Assembly (NCBI GenBank): GCA_029532415.1
Contig: JAQOTA010000020.1
Location: 1,116,001-1,180,000, forward strand
DNA: 64,000 nucleotides
Direction: 5' to 3'
Origin: Marasmius tenuissimus
Lineage: Eukaryota > Basidiomycota > Agaricomycetes > Agaricales > Marasmiaceae
Both the position numbers and the translations under genes were made by a program. Each line of letters opens with the position of its first letter. Position 1 is the stretch's first letter. The notes under the pieces are model-generated. The model saw only the letters and a list, made by a program, of their open reading frames with translations, was not told where the DNA came from and made no database searches. Of the stretch, positions 23,791 through 35,300 are shown piece by piece.

Positions 23791-24794
23791 AAACACAAAG
23801 TGTGATATACCGGAAAAGGAAAATCCAGGGCATTGTCTACAGCTTTGGCCGTGAAATGTCCTTGAGGTCATTGTTAATGATGAGGAACACCCTTTCTGGT
23901 CACCCTTTCACCTCCAGCCTCGAGTTTCAAAGTGTCGCCTGGAGTACAAACGATGACATAAACGTTGTGCCGCGGGCGAGTGTCGCTGATGATGTGCGAA
24001 AGCCAAAGGCCAGACAGTGTGATATGCCACGGGCAACGTCGAGAAAACATGTTCCCCGGGAATAACAACGAATATACGTATCCCAACCTCCTACCCCAGA
24101 TCCAAACAGGGTACCCAGCTTCGAAAGTCGATTCGTTGACCAAGGCCATCAGATCCCCAGAACCGATGCATGCGAGTCTTCTGATGGTTAACTCAAACAG
24201 TCTCTCGCCCAACCTCCTCGAGACCCCGATCTCGTTCTTCGACTAAATGCATCCTCGACAATCATTTAGGATGAAAATGATGACGGAGCACCTCCATGAC
24301 GGTTAGGAGGGTAGTGCGAACGATGACGGCCAGATATATCCAAGACGATAAGGGTGATAGAGGCAGCGAGCTTCCAATCGATGGAATCGTTCACGGCATT
24401 GGGTAGAACACTTTCGACGAAGAGATTGAGCAGATGCTGAGCCTTCGTGGTACGGCCCTTGCACAAACCGGATTCCACCCAACACTTCTCGTACTCCTAC
24501 TACTTTCCTCCCACTTCCGAGTTTCGCTTCTGGTAGTGGAAACATCTCGGCAAGAGCGATGATTGAGACAGAGAACGGACGACAACCAGCACCACGTCAA
24601 CTACCCCACAATGACGATCGCGAGGACGTAGAAGCCAAGCAGATAGATGGTGGTGAGAGGGAAGAAAGAGGTTTCCGTATAATTGTGGATGCCTAGCACG
24701 GAAGCGCGAGAAGAACTGCGGGTCGTTACCACACACGTCCTTCTCGTAATCTGTGAAGACTTGCGACGAGCTTGAGAGAGAGAGCTGCCGTGCG

Positions 24795-24830
24795 GTCGAA
24801 GTAACGAGGGAACACCCGTGCACACGTCGC
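24795..24830. repeat. Degenerate palindromic element
   Basis: Contains AACGAGGGAACACCC, but the right arm has decayed (GTGCACACGTCG). Confidence 0.4.
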
Positions 24831-25240
24831 GAATTGGGTATTATAAAACGATGATGTCTACTGTCAAGAAATGAGACCCTTCGGTGGTGGTTGAGGGTAG
24901 TCGGCGGTGAACAGGACCGGAGTCGGACCGGAACCGCTTGGCGGAGTTGAAAACCGTCGAGTCACCGTTGCCAGTGGCTCTCCAATTCCCACAACGACGG
25001 TGACCATTGTTAATTGCTATTTCTGCCATAATGGCCTTGAACAATGGCGATCTTCCCAAGAGGGGATAACAATCCACTGCGAGTCACATAAAAGGCGGAA
25101 TACGAAGCAACGACAATAGCCACTGCACCTTGAAACATCCCCAAGAGATGGACACGGTACGTCTAGTTTCTCCGGCGATAATCTCCAATAAGTACGAGGG
25201 TAACTGACTCTAGAGTTGAACATTCTAGGGATTTCAACCT

Positions 25241-26749
25241 ATGGCGTCGAAGGCAAACTCCGTAACACATGCGACAATCCATGACTTTCCTAACGAGATC
25301 TTGTCCGAGATCTTCACGTTCACACACGCTGCTCATGACCTGGGCTCACCAGCTCGTCATCCACTTCAATCTGACTCTCAAGCTCGCATGCTGCTGAATG
25401 TAAACCAGCGATGGAGAAACACAGCCCAACAAACCCGCTCGATGTGGCAGGATTTCGAGATCACCTCTGAGAGCGCACCATCGTGGGCTCAATCCGACAA
25501 TCTTGAAAATTCGAAGCGAGCTCGATACATGATGGATTCGTGGCTTTCACTCGCGTACTCTCCCGACCATAGCCATGGAAGACTCAACTTCATTTTCCGA
25601 TCGGGTTCGACGACCAGTTGTACAGACCTTGAACGAGAGGTCCTTCGAACATTGATCAAGCGCTCTCATTCTTGGCAGTACGCCACGCTGGAGACGCATG
25701 TCTCCCTTATTTCGGACTTGTGGCCGATTCAGGGCAACGTCAACAATCTCGAGTGGCTTGATCTCGTCGTTCACGGAGCAGATGGCCTACCCCCTTCCCG
25801 CCAGTTTGGAAATGTCCCACCTCAGGAATTCCTGATGGACCTGTTCAGCGTAGCACCGAGGCTAAGGGCGTTCTCCTCCAAGGGCGTATCTCCCAGCACC
25901 ATCATGCGCCACTGGGGCACTACGTTTCCCTGGCAGCAGCTCAAGCGAGTCGATATCACCCAGAACAAATCGGTCTGCGAGGCTTATAACGTCTTGAAGT
26001 TTGCAAAGTCGGCAGAGACTATTCGCGTAGACGTGACTGAGACGGAAGGGTTCACCTCGTGGAGGCCGAAGGATGTCTTTGCATCAATCACGCTCCCCTC
26101 AGTACAGTGTCTCTTATACACAGAACGCACCGGAGACTACGCCGACAACATTTTGTATCACCTGGACCTCCCAAACCTCACGGAGCTCAGCGTAGACGAC
26201 TCATGCGGGTCTTTACGTTATTACCAGACCCCACTGGAACGTCTCGCCAAGAGCTGTGGCCGCAACCTTACTTGGCTGGAACTTCAATTCTCGTTTCGCG
26301 GAGATTCTAGGAGGCAACCACAGGAATGGTATGATTCTTTGCTATATCACGCCCAACACTTTAAGGCGCTGGAGTATATCTCACTCGATATCGTTGTGGC
26401 CCGGAGCACTGTAACAAGGGAGCTTGGCTATATGGTCATTATGGACAACATACTCGCCACTGTGGGTTCAAGATTTGAGAGGGGTTGTTTTGAATGCCCA
26501 CGACTGGAGGAGTTAGTGTTAAGGGTCGACATTGCCGACGACGTCGATACTGACGTTGTGCGGAGCTGTGTTGGACAAGTGAAGAAATTCTTGGAGGAGT
26601 CCTGCAAGTGGGAAGGGAAAGAGGCGTTGAGCATCACGATAGTCATGAAGGGCCCAAAAGAGGCAACGAAACAACTAAGCAAGCAATGGAGAGATTACGC
26701 AGAGCTCGGGGGTTATGACGAGGAGAGAATTGTGATCTTGCAAGATTGA
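25241..26749 (+). CDS. F-box / LRR-like protein 2 (single exon, 502 aa)
   Basis: Uninterrupted frame. F-box at about residues 13-60: IHDFPNEILSEIFTFTHAAHDL, ARMLLNVNQRWRNTAQQT, SMWQDFEI. The rest carries leucine-rich strands such as LDLPNLTELSVDD and ends YDEERIVILQD, the same end motif as F-box 1 (DEERVIILED). Predicted role: substrate receptor of an SCF ubiquitin ligase; target unknown. Convergent with W4, only 170 bases between stop codons. The inverted arm at 54734-56250 holds a broken copy of this gene. Confidence 0.88.
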   Translation: MASKANSVTHATIHDFPNEILSEIFTFTHAAHDLGSPARHPLQSDSQARMLLNVNQRWRNTAQQTRSMWQDFEITSESAPSWAQSDNLENSKRARYMMDSWLSLAYSPDHSHGRLNFIFRSGSTTSCTDLEREVLRTLIKRSHSWQYATLETHVSLISDLWPIQGNVNNLEWLDLVVHGADGLPPSRQFGNVPPQEFLMDLFSVAPRLRAFSSKGVSPSTIMRHWGTTFPWQQLKRVDITQNKSVCEAYNVLKFAKSAETIRVDVTETEGFTSWRPKDVFASITLPSVQCLLYTERTGDYADNILYHLDLPNLTELSVDDSCGSLRYYQTPLERLAKSCGRNLTWLELQFSFRGDSRRQPQEWYDSLLYHAQHFKALEYISLDIVVARSTVTRELGYMVIMDNILATVGSRFERGCFECPRLEELVLRVDIADDVDTDVVRSCVGQVKKFLEESCKWEGKEALSITIVMKGPKEATKQLSKQWRDYAELGGYDEERIVILQD

Positions 26750-26919
26750 TGTCACGTACATATGGATATGGCATTCGCACTATGGAATCTCTCAATGTAT
26801 GTGGAGAAGGGAGGGAAGGGGAAAGGGGAAAGGCAAAGAGTTGATATCTCTGGTATAATATGACAACGTGTACGAGGTATAGGACAGACACTAGGGTATC
26901 TAGGCAAGAGACAATTCAT

Positions 26920-27614
26920 TTATCGGAAATCAATAGCAACCTCCGCTTGCCATGAATCTTCGCCAACGTTGTGCACAGATAGCAGCATGATGTGGTCAAG
27001 GCAGAAGCCACCAGCACCGAGACGCCAATCTGGGTTTCTGGTAGACTGGTACTGAATTTTCTGGGGAAGAGAGTCAGAACGAGCCAAAGACGAATCAGAT
27101 CAGGTAGAAGTAGTCACCTCGACGTATTCTGAGAAACAATGTGCGATGACGCTAGCGAGATGAGCCCTAGCAATAGGACCAGCGGGCGTGATGATGTCGA
27201 TACTGCGACACCAGGGTACATGTTCGTAGCCCGGCCACTGTAGGAACGAAGCAAAGTAAGTATGCATGTACGAAATCGAACAGGGATATGGAGTTATACC
27301 GAGATGTGGAGGTTAATCTTCCTCTGTCTTGTATGAGCCAGAACAGCATCGTTCGCGCCTTGCATCATCTGCTGAAGAGCGTGAGGCCCCCTCGCATGAA
27401 GCTCCCGAAGGGGCATTCCGACGTTCGAGTACCCCGCATAGTCGAACGAGATCCCATTCGAAGGCCGTGACTTCCCCACAGGCGTCTGTGGTACGCGTCG
27501 GCGGGTAGAAGCGCTGGCAGACGCAGAGGGCTGCTGGATAGCAGAACCCAAAGTAGAGTAGGAGGAGCGGTTGATAGAGCCGACAGGAGTGTGGAGAGGG
27601 TTAGTGTATGACAT
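26920..27614 (-). CDS. WPGY-family protein W4 (3 exons, 191 aa)
   Basis: Exons 27300-27614, 27118-27237, 26920-27060 (315/120/141 nt). Very close to W5 in the other arm of the inverted duplication. MSYTNPLHTPVGSINRSSY start, FDYAGYSNVGMPLREL, QQMMQGANDAVLAHTRQRK, WPGYEHVPWCRSIDII, GPI-RAHLASVIAHCFSEYVE, and a final WQAEVAIDFR. Soluble, function unknown. TATA-like ATTATATATT near 27704, palindrome 309 bases upstream, F-box gene 2 convergent downstream. Confidence 0.83.
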
Positions 27615-27922
27615 ATTGGAAGAGAGTGCGAATGCAAGGGGAGTTGGTGTGAGTAGCTGAAGATCGGACTAGGCTGATGTCGAACTCACCTCAAAACTGA
27701 CCACATTATATATTCCGACCTCTCGAGGGCAACACCAAGTCCTAAAGCGCGTGCACAAGCAACGAAAGTCTTTCATGGAACTGTGAAAACCTAGGAACGA
27801 AAGGACAACGGGGTGATTTTTCTGAAAGATTTTGGAACGCGACGCGGGGAGCAAAAGATCGACGACGGCGGGTGATAATAGCGTAGGTGAAAGGATGTGA
27901 ACGCGAGCGATTGCGCAAAGGG

Positions 27923-27958
27923 GTGATTATAACAAGGGAACACCCTCATTAAGATCAC
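27923..27958. promoter_or_regulatory. GTGAT...ATCAC palindrome upstream of W4
   Basis: 36 bp, core AACAAGGGAACACCCTCATT with intact GTGAT/ATCAC arms, 309 bases upstream of the W4 ATG. GTGAAAGGATGTGAA precedes it. Confidence 0.62.
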
Positions 27959-28956
27959 AGACACAGAGTGTGATATACCAGAAAAGGAAAATGCAGGGCT
28001 TAGTCTACAGCTTTGGCCGTGAAATGTGAAACGTCCTCGAGGTCGTCATTGTTGAGGGAAGCGTCGTTCCCGGTCACCCTTTCACGTTTGACCTGAACGA
28101 AGACGACATCGTTGTCCGAGGTGGGACCGACAAGGGTAGGTAAGGGGATGAATCGATGACGAGTAGAAGTGTTCGCGGTGATTTGATTGTCGCAAGGACG
28201 AGTGAACATCTGTTCGATGAACGGGCCGTGGAATTAGAATCCCGCGGTAGACTTTGATAAGGAGAGCTGCCGTTGAGCCAGGCCGAACCTAACGCACGAA
28301 GCCTGTCTACGAGTCATCACGTATGTGTCGTCTATACTGAAGTCTGTCGAATCCTACCTCCTCCTTCCAACCCAAAGCATCTCTTTCGTCTAGTATCGGT
28401 CCCCTCTTTACCCGCGATCCCCCCGCTTAGACTCTCCATACAACAATACCCCATTCCGAGCGTCGAGATAACCCATTATCGCATCGACCATATCTATCTT
28501 TCGCTTGTGACCAGAATACTCATTTCTCCGGATGAACTGAAAGGGAGGCCGCAGGCTGAGATTACCATCGGGACAATTGAGCCGTGGAGAGTTCGGGTCG
28601 AACGGACGGGGAGATGTTCCGGAGGATAACAAGCCTCATGAGCGAACGACGAGGAAAGTACAGTGCATAGGGTTGACGCAGCGACAAAATCGGGGGCGAC
28701 TGGCGAGAAACTACGTCAACCACATAGGATAACGATCCCATGTTCGTAGCAGTTTGTAAGATGCAGGGTGATGGGGAGAGGAAAAGGATTCCGTACGCCT
28801 CTCAAGGCCTTATAAAGCGACCAAAAGCGCCCCGTGCCAGCATCGAGATCCGAAAGGAAGCATGCCAGTGTGTATGGGCCAGTTGCTGCGACACACGGCC
28901 TTCGCGGCATCTGTGAAGGCTTGTGAAGGGCTCAGGAGCAAGCGAGATGCTGCACG

Positions 28957-28991
28957 GTGAACGTATCGAGGGAACGCCTGATTAAGGTCAC
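28957..28991. repeat. Solo palindromic element, left array
   Basis: 35 bp, core ATCGAGGGAACGCCTGATT; mirror partner 52525-52559. Confidence 0.55.
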
Positions 28992-29081
28992 AGAATCGAC
29001 CCAAATGTGGGGTTGTAGGTCCGTGTGTGGCCAGGAGGAGGACAGAATCTACACAGAGATGTGAAGGGTTCGAAAGTTCCC

Positions 29082-29118
29082 GTAACTCATAACGAGGAAT
29101 CGCCCTCATGTGAATCAC
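29082..29118. repeat. Solo palindromic element, left array
   Basis: 37 bp, core AACGAGGAATCGCCCTCAT; mirror partner 52388-52424. Confidence 0.5.
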
Positions 29119-29195
29119 ATTTGAATAGTGCTATAGGTCCTAGTAGGAGCCTGAGTGTGAACGGCTGTGAACGGCTGTGAACAGCCGAAGAAAGA

Positions 29196-29231
29196 GTGAA
29201 TATAGCGAGGAAACGCCCTCGTTGTAGTCAC
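29196..29231. repeat. Solo palindromic element, left array
   Basis: 36 bp, core AGCGAGGAAACGCCCTCGTT; preceded by three tandem GGCTGTGAAC-like units. Mirror partner 52285-52320. Confidence 0.55.
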
Positions 29232-29671
29232 ACGAAGCAGGAAAAGCGACGTTGGTACCGACTCCTGGTTATAGGAAAGTTTTCCAACGACCAGTCTCCG
29301 GATTACACTCATGAGACCAACACGTCGATTACGACGAAGGCGGAGGCGGCGGGTGATATAACCTCACCTCGGTCCAGGTACCCCAACGTCCGAAACGGCC
29401 CATAACACAAGGAACTGTTCGAAACGGTAGCCCGGAGGAACAGGCGTTGACACGAGTGGTAACGATGGCCACGCTGGGCTATCAGAAGGACTGTACGGGC
29501 GGCCGGCAGAGGGACGAGAGAACGTTACAGGAGAAGGCCTGGCGCTCCATGACACCCGAAGTTGTCCCTCTCGCTGACATATCGTGTTGAGCAAGTGGAC
29601 GAGTAGGAGTAGTGGGTGAGGGATATGGCGAAGGCACGAGTTTTGAAGTGACTGGTGTGAAAGGAACGGCG

Positions 29672-29709
29672 GATGATCACACCGAGGAATCACCCTCGTT
29701 GCGAATCAC
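29672..29709. repeat. Solo palindromic element, left array
   Basis: Core ACCGAGGAATCACCCTCGTT with GATCAC/GAATCAC ends, preceded by GGTGTGAAAGGAAC. Mirror partner 51792-51828. Confidence 0.52.
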
Positions 29710-31229
29710 AGGTAGCCTGGTACGAGGAGTGACAGATCGTCCAGTCACATCCACATTCGCATCCACATTTCATTGAGCACATTCATAGACTCATGAGGGT
29801 GATACGGAAAGCGTCATCGACACGAGGTGGGTAATTGTGGAGGGGTCAAGATAGCCGAGAAACCTCGTGCATCTGCTAGCGTACTAATTACAGGTCTGAC
29901 AGTATAGGCGAAACGAAGATGTCAGAGAACCGTCCATCATCATTCATAGACGAAGTGTGGGTGTATATGGGTGATGTGATTGTGGTGGATAGGGTACGGA
30001 GGCATCGGCCACCGCGAGTCAACAATCACGAAACTTCAAGAACAATCAAATGAGCAGAAGTATGAAACAAGCCAATTCTGACGTACCAGGGCATTCACAA
30101 AACAGTTGACCAATCTATAGAGCGAACCTGAACGCAACGCTTAATTCACCGAGGCCTCCTTAAGAGCATTTCCGTCTCTGCTGATATGCAGCCTATACCC
30201 CAGACTCAAGCCTGATGCTGGTTCTGTACTCCTTCGAAGATAATTCCTCCTACTGGAATCACATATTGCACATCGGAGGTCATGAATCCCACTGGCTATA
30301 AGAATTTTGGAGTTCACGTACTAATCGAACGTACTACTTGGTACTTACTGCTGAGCATCACGAATCACGTCCAGAAAGCTGCATTCAGGCAGGCTATTCC
30401 AAAAGCGTTGATAAGGACGCACTGATTGCCTCGAAACATATCGGAAGAGTTCGTGAGCCATTTTCAGCTATACCAATAAGGCCGAAAATTTTAAACATTA
30501 ATAATTGCAATCGCGTGCAGCATATAGTTGTGTACGCACCGCTCAGTTCGCAGCATTGATGAGCCATTGACGTGGCTCAGTACCGATGTTTCTCTCCTTC
30601 TCCTTCGTTGCCCCCAGCCTGGTGTCATATTGATCTTTTCATACTCCTTCTCCTGTCCGAACGAGCATTGACGTTAAAAGTTCAACTTGATAGCTTTTGA
30701 GACAGCTATGTATCTGTTTTTCAGCCGTATCGAGTGCCAGTGTCGTTGGGATGGTGGTGGTACTGGTAGAACTAGGAGTCTGGAAGTCGTCAGACTGGGA
30801 GACGCGGTTGCACGTGCTTCAGAAAATGAGCGCTACCTGGACGTCAATCGGTTCCTGCGCTCGGACCACCGTCATCTATTCCAGTCTCGAGACTCGTTGG
30901 ACCAGATCTCCAGTCTTTCACCGGAATCTCCATCTAATCTGAAGCTTTAATACTTGCCTGGCGCTTTGGTATGTATTTTTGTCTCTAGTTTGGGCATCAA
31001 TAGTATCTCCTGCCGGGTTTTCAGGTTGGTCCACTCAGCGCTAGCCTGATAACAACTCCCAAGAAGTTCTCCAGCGCTTTGTCTCGGATCATTCCCTTTG
31101 TCGTGACAGTCTGAGTGTCAATGTCATTCTTCCATCTGAAAAACAACTTCACCCTTGCAGATATCCTCAATTATCAATTTTTTTTAGTTTTTAGCTTTCA
31201 ATCCTCCAGTGTGTCCGAGGCATCAGATC

Positions 31230-31786
31230 ATTCAGTGTCTTCGTTTCTGTGAACTGACACTGACAGTTCGCGATCCCAAACTTTCGGGTTCTCCGCTCCA
31301 ACATTTCCCGAGTATCCATACAAATTCCGACTATCAGTTGGTTTTTCTTCCATTTCAAGATGCTACGGGGAACGAGGCGAGGAGGAATGTTAACCCCATA
31401 CGAGAGAACGCCCCAAGAGGAGGTAATTGCTTACCATTTCGTCTTCCCGGAAACTGATTCGAAGTCTGCCAGACCCACAAGGGTAAATCAGAGTAATACG
31501 ACAACCCTGCGAGAGCCAATCTCCATGTGAAGGGCTCAAGCCGTCGCCTCGACAGTCGGGATCTTCTCAACATGTTCTCGAAATTCGGTAGAGCGGGTTT
31601 TAGCTCGTTTTTGAAACCACAAGCATCTGAACTCGGTCTAGGCTCAAAACGCACAGGTCATGCTTTATCCACATACGCATGAATGAGGATATGAGTTCAT
31701 GGTCATGGAGTCGGCGGAAGAGGCCCTCGCAGATGTTCGACTTCTGAACGCAACCGAGCTTCATAGCAAGTCAAGTTGATTATTGT
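31230..31786 (+). pseudogene. Decayed tra2-like RRM gene (left-arm copy)
   Basis: Inverted-duplicate partner of the intact gene at 49468-50388. The start ATG is ATT here (31230-31232), two bases are inserted just after it, and further indels break the frame. Recognisable pieces remain: LPFQDATGNEARRNVNPIREN near 31345, NLHVKGSSRRLDSRDLLNMFSK near 31520 and MESAEEALA near 31706. The RNP1 core and the last two exons are missing. Confidence 0.75.
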
Positions 31787-32272
31787 CAAAAAGGCATTCT
31801 AGTCTCTTGTCTCGTCCTGTTCTAGCTATCTCTGGCTTCATCTTCGGCCGTCTTTTGGACCAAGGCTCGTATAGGTTGAGCTTATACTCCAACACCAGGG
31901 AATTATCATGAGGAAGTCGAACATAGTGAGTTTTAGTTCACTGCACTCGTGTGCGTTCGCATTCATACGGTTTACCCAAAGGATGTCAACGATACTATGC
32001 CGTATGAGACACGCTATAGTTGTGACCACAAAAAGCGAGGTCACTCAGTGGCCAGAGGGGACCCAATGATCGCAGCGAACACGTTGGGAGAAGGACCGTC
32101 GTAGCAGAAAAGGCTCAGGTGAATGTGTCTGGACTCAAGTTATCCCTTATTCACGACGACCCACTCACATCAACCTCAGATTCTCGAGAGCGCTTTCTTC
32201 GTTGTGCACTGTATCACCACTGACGTTCTCACTGAACGAACAGAAAAAATACGACTGCAACTGCACGTAGTA
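31787..32272. other. Intergenic, end of the duplicated arm
   Basis: Similarity to the mirror arm fades by about 31845; no gene seen after that. Confidence 0.5.
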
Positions 32273-32354
32273 TGGCCAACGTGGGGATCGAACCCAAGAC
32301 CTTCGCGTTAACATCATATTAGCACGACGCTCTAACCAACTGAGCTAGTCGGCC
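32273..32354 (-). tRNA. tRNA-Ile(AAU) with an 8-nt intron
   Basis: Cloverleaf starts GGCCGACTAGCTCAGTTGG and ends GGTTCGATCCCCACGTTGGCC plus discriminator A. Anticodon loop CTAATAA is interrupted after position 37 by 8 bases (32309-32316 on the minus strand), the canonical site for nuclear tRNA introns. After removing them the sequence is identical to the intronless gene at 45130. Confidence 0.93.
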
Positions 32355-35300
32355 TGTTAAACACGCGTCTCGTTCTTGGGACATAGACGTTGAGGATGTT
32401 TCATTATGCATCAACCTTCCTAAGGCCTTACTCGCCCTCGGGATTCGCCCGTTAGCTTACCGCAAGAATTGTAGGACTGCAGACGTGCATGGACGACGAC
32501 GTATAGATGAAAATTGGTCGATTGGCGTGGTTAAGTGGTTTTGCGACCCATGTCCCGCTATTCAGCTTTTGGGTCCGGGCTCGGGATGGTGCGACCTTCA
32601 AAATTTTTACTTTAGTACTGGCCATCGCCGCAGATTCTCTGCTGTACATACCGTCGACTTGAGGGCGACCGCTGTCAGTCCGACATCCGACCTCACCCAG
32701 CCACTGAGGTGTTTCTCACAACCTATTACCCCCAACGCATCCTCGATAGGGCTTTCCTTCATGAACAGTGCCACAGTCTCGTCATCACTTGCAATCGGAT
32801 GAAGAAGCTGCATGAATTGCTGGCGCTGTCGGTCGGTCCAGAAGCTCAAGGTTTACTCGTGGCGGATTGTAAGCACGGAACGACTTAAACATCCTTTCAT
32901 CCTTTCATGACCTGAATTAACCCTCGCTCCGCGATATACTGCAATGCAAAAATTAGCTTAATATTTGACCTCGGACCTTGGACGCTCGGATATTGCTATT
33001 TAATGGCTCCAGGGACAGATGAAATGGGTCGTTCTGAAGTTGGCGGTCGTGTCGGCCTTCCCAAAAAGAGAGGTTCAACAGTGCCTTCAGGGCCGAGTCA
33101 AAGCATTCCAACCTTCTATCATCAAGTTTTGTCTCAGTCTCAGGAGAGGCCGACACCACTTAGCCTGTGTAATGCTGAAACTTCATATAAGCTTCACCTC
33201 ATCTTACAGCGCAAATTCGCCATTACCAGTGTAGGTAGTCATGCCCCTGGGCGAGGGAAATTCAAACAAGATATATGGAAGGGATTAAGCGCGGCGGTGA
33301 AATTAAGGGCGGTTTTGCTCTACACGTACATTCCGTACTCTTGTTCGCTTGGCTTGGTGGCGGCATGAGTGCCGGGAGCTCGAGCTCCGGGGTGATGAAA
33401 ACCGCGGAGGGAAGTTTGTTCGACGTTTTATGTGGGAGTACGACTGAAGCGGATTGTGACAGACGAAATTTGGGTGCATAATGAAGGATATGTTGTCCCA
33501 GCGGTCCGCTGATAATTTCCGTCATCGAGGACTTGACCATCCGTCGGAACTTCCAGTATAAATCAAAAAAAAAAAAGATCAACCCCGAGGATGTTGTGCG
33601 TCTAGCACGAGGCGTTCAGTACCAAGCGTGAAACTATTGAATTTATGAATAACTTCCGCGAAAGCTAGCTTGGTCTGACTGTCCATCTCAGACCATCTTT
33701 GGTTACAGATAACATGACACATGTATAATAGCCCGAGAGTTGAGTGGGTTGAATGAACAACGTATCTTGGTTTGGTCACCAGTCTCCCTGAATCTAGACA
33801 AGCCTCCTAATAGTAATTACTTAGTCTGGCAGTAACAGTATCAGATTTAGGAGAAGCCAGGGACCTTGGCAGAAGTACAGTCATTGAGAACAATGTCCCT
33901 CTTTCAACTTATACGAAGCATATGTGACCGAGAACAAAGCTATTCATTCTTTAGCAAGGTTAAAGCAGGCGTCGAGCCCTGGTGGCTCATGATAAACAAT
34001 CCGGCAACTGCCAACCGAGTCGTTAGTGGCGTGGGAATAATAAGTGATCACTGTCATTGTCATCATACCTTCGGCTTGAGCCTTAGTCCATATCATCATG
34101 TTCTGATCTTCTACGAGATGAACTCCTATTGCCCTTTGATACCCTTTTCTCGAGGTTTGATCAAGAACGTCTAGTAAAAAGGCTTTACTCCCGTCAAGTA
34201 TATCGGTACCAAGAACACGGGAAAACTGAACCGATGTAACTGGAGCTACGACGCGCTGCGGAAACCTGGCTTCAATCGCAATATGGAGTGAACTATCACG
34301 CCCCGAGATCTAGCTTCCTTGTGCTCGAGATCGGGACAGCGCAATTATTGGTGCAGCCTGGTGGAGTCACTCAGATTCCCTTGAATCAACTCACCGCGGC
34401 TAGAGCGACTATTACTCGATTATTAGTTCAAGCTAAGTCGTTCTTGTCGACTTTGGAAATCTTCGCATGAGTAAGCCATATCAGTTACTTGGTCAATGAT
34501 CAACCCAATTGATTGTTTTATTGCACAGGTAACGTGCGACGTTCAATTCCGCTCGAAGCCTCCAGTAATGCCATCTTTAGCGTAAATGGCACGCTCTATC
34601 GAGTAGGTAAGCCGCCTTGGCTCGTATCCTCGCCCGCCATCGGCGGTGGATGGGCGCTGAGCTGTTCGTGGCTTTTCTTCGTCACCATGATACTTTCGGG
34701 TGCCTCCCAGACAAGCCAATGGTTCATTGCACGCTTGCCTCGCGTCGTAATTTATTCTTCAATCCCTATCATCCCTCAAGAGGTAACACGTAGTCAATCG
34801 ATGGCAATTCTCTGCGCTATTGTCGTGAGACTCTATAATATAGAGCCTCGTTGGTGAGACTTATTAGTTACAACTCACAAAGGTGCACGAATGACTGACT
34901 ACTTGACAAAGCGTCCATGTGGCAACGAATGTGTAACATGTTCGTGTTCGCCTCCCTTGATTGAATCTTCTGATTCGTAGGATGTAACCGGGCAGGCTTT
35001 CCTGGATTCAGCAAGGCTTCACTACTTGATTCGACTCCTGCTGATCGATCTCCCATTAGATGGCGTCCAATTGGTTATGGAGCACTCAACGACTTAGAAA
35101 CCATGTAAGTTCCTGCAAGCCAATTCTTGCAGTCTCCACGACCTGTGCATGTCTAGAGAAATGGGATATATTGCTTGCTGTTGTACGCGAATCGTAGAGT
35201 ACAGGCTGTACCTTCTGTGCTTCCTTTAGATGGTTTGGTTCTCTGAGATTTAAACGTCTCTCCGCTATGCTCCTGTTTCTCAAACATGTGTCGGAAAAAT

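Larger units (their letters stand above)
23446..25240. other. Gene-free, WPGY upstream region and degenerate repeat
   Basis: 23446-23950 matches the W2/W4/W5 upstream regions. A degenerate palindrome lies at 24795-24830. The rest has no supported gene. Confidence 0.5.
27615..31229. other. Gene-free palindrome array region, left arm
   Basis: Holds the W4 promoter, four further palindromes between 28957 and 29709, then unique-looking sequence whose mirror is 50.4-51.6 kb. Open frames here do not keep their frame in the mirror copy, which argues against coding. Confidence 0.55.
25241..31845 (+). repeat. Left arm of a large inverted duplication
   Basis: Mirror image of about 49765-56250. Matching landmarks: F-box start 25241/56250, WPGY start 27614/53896, palindromes 28957-28991/52525-52559 and 29196-29231/52285-52320, tra2-like start 31230/50388. 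Mirror coordinates sum to 81.49-81.62 kb, so arm lengths differ little. Homology starts exactly at the F-box coding region and fades near 31845. Confidence 0.82.

Noticed and set aside
28273..28629. 118-codon frame with a partner of similar start at 53026-53241 in the mirror arm
   Set aside because: The two frames agree only at the beginning and then shift apart; they look like shared non-coding sequence of the inverted duplication.
28957..29231. Regularly recurring palindromes as a CRISPR array
   Set aside because: Spacing is irregular, the repeats vary in sequence and the host is eukaryotic.
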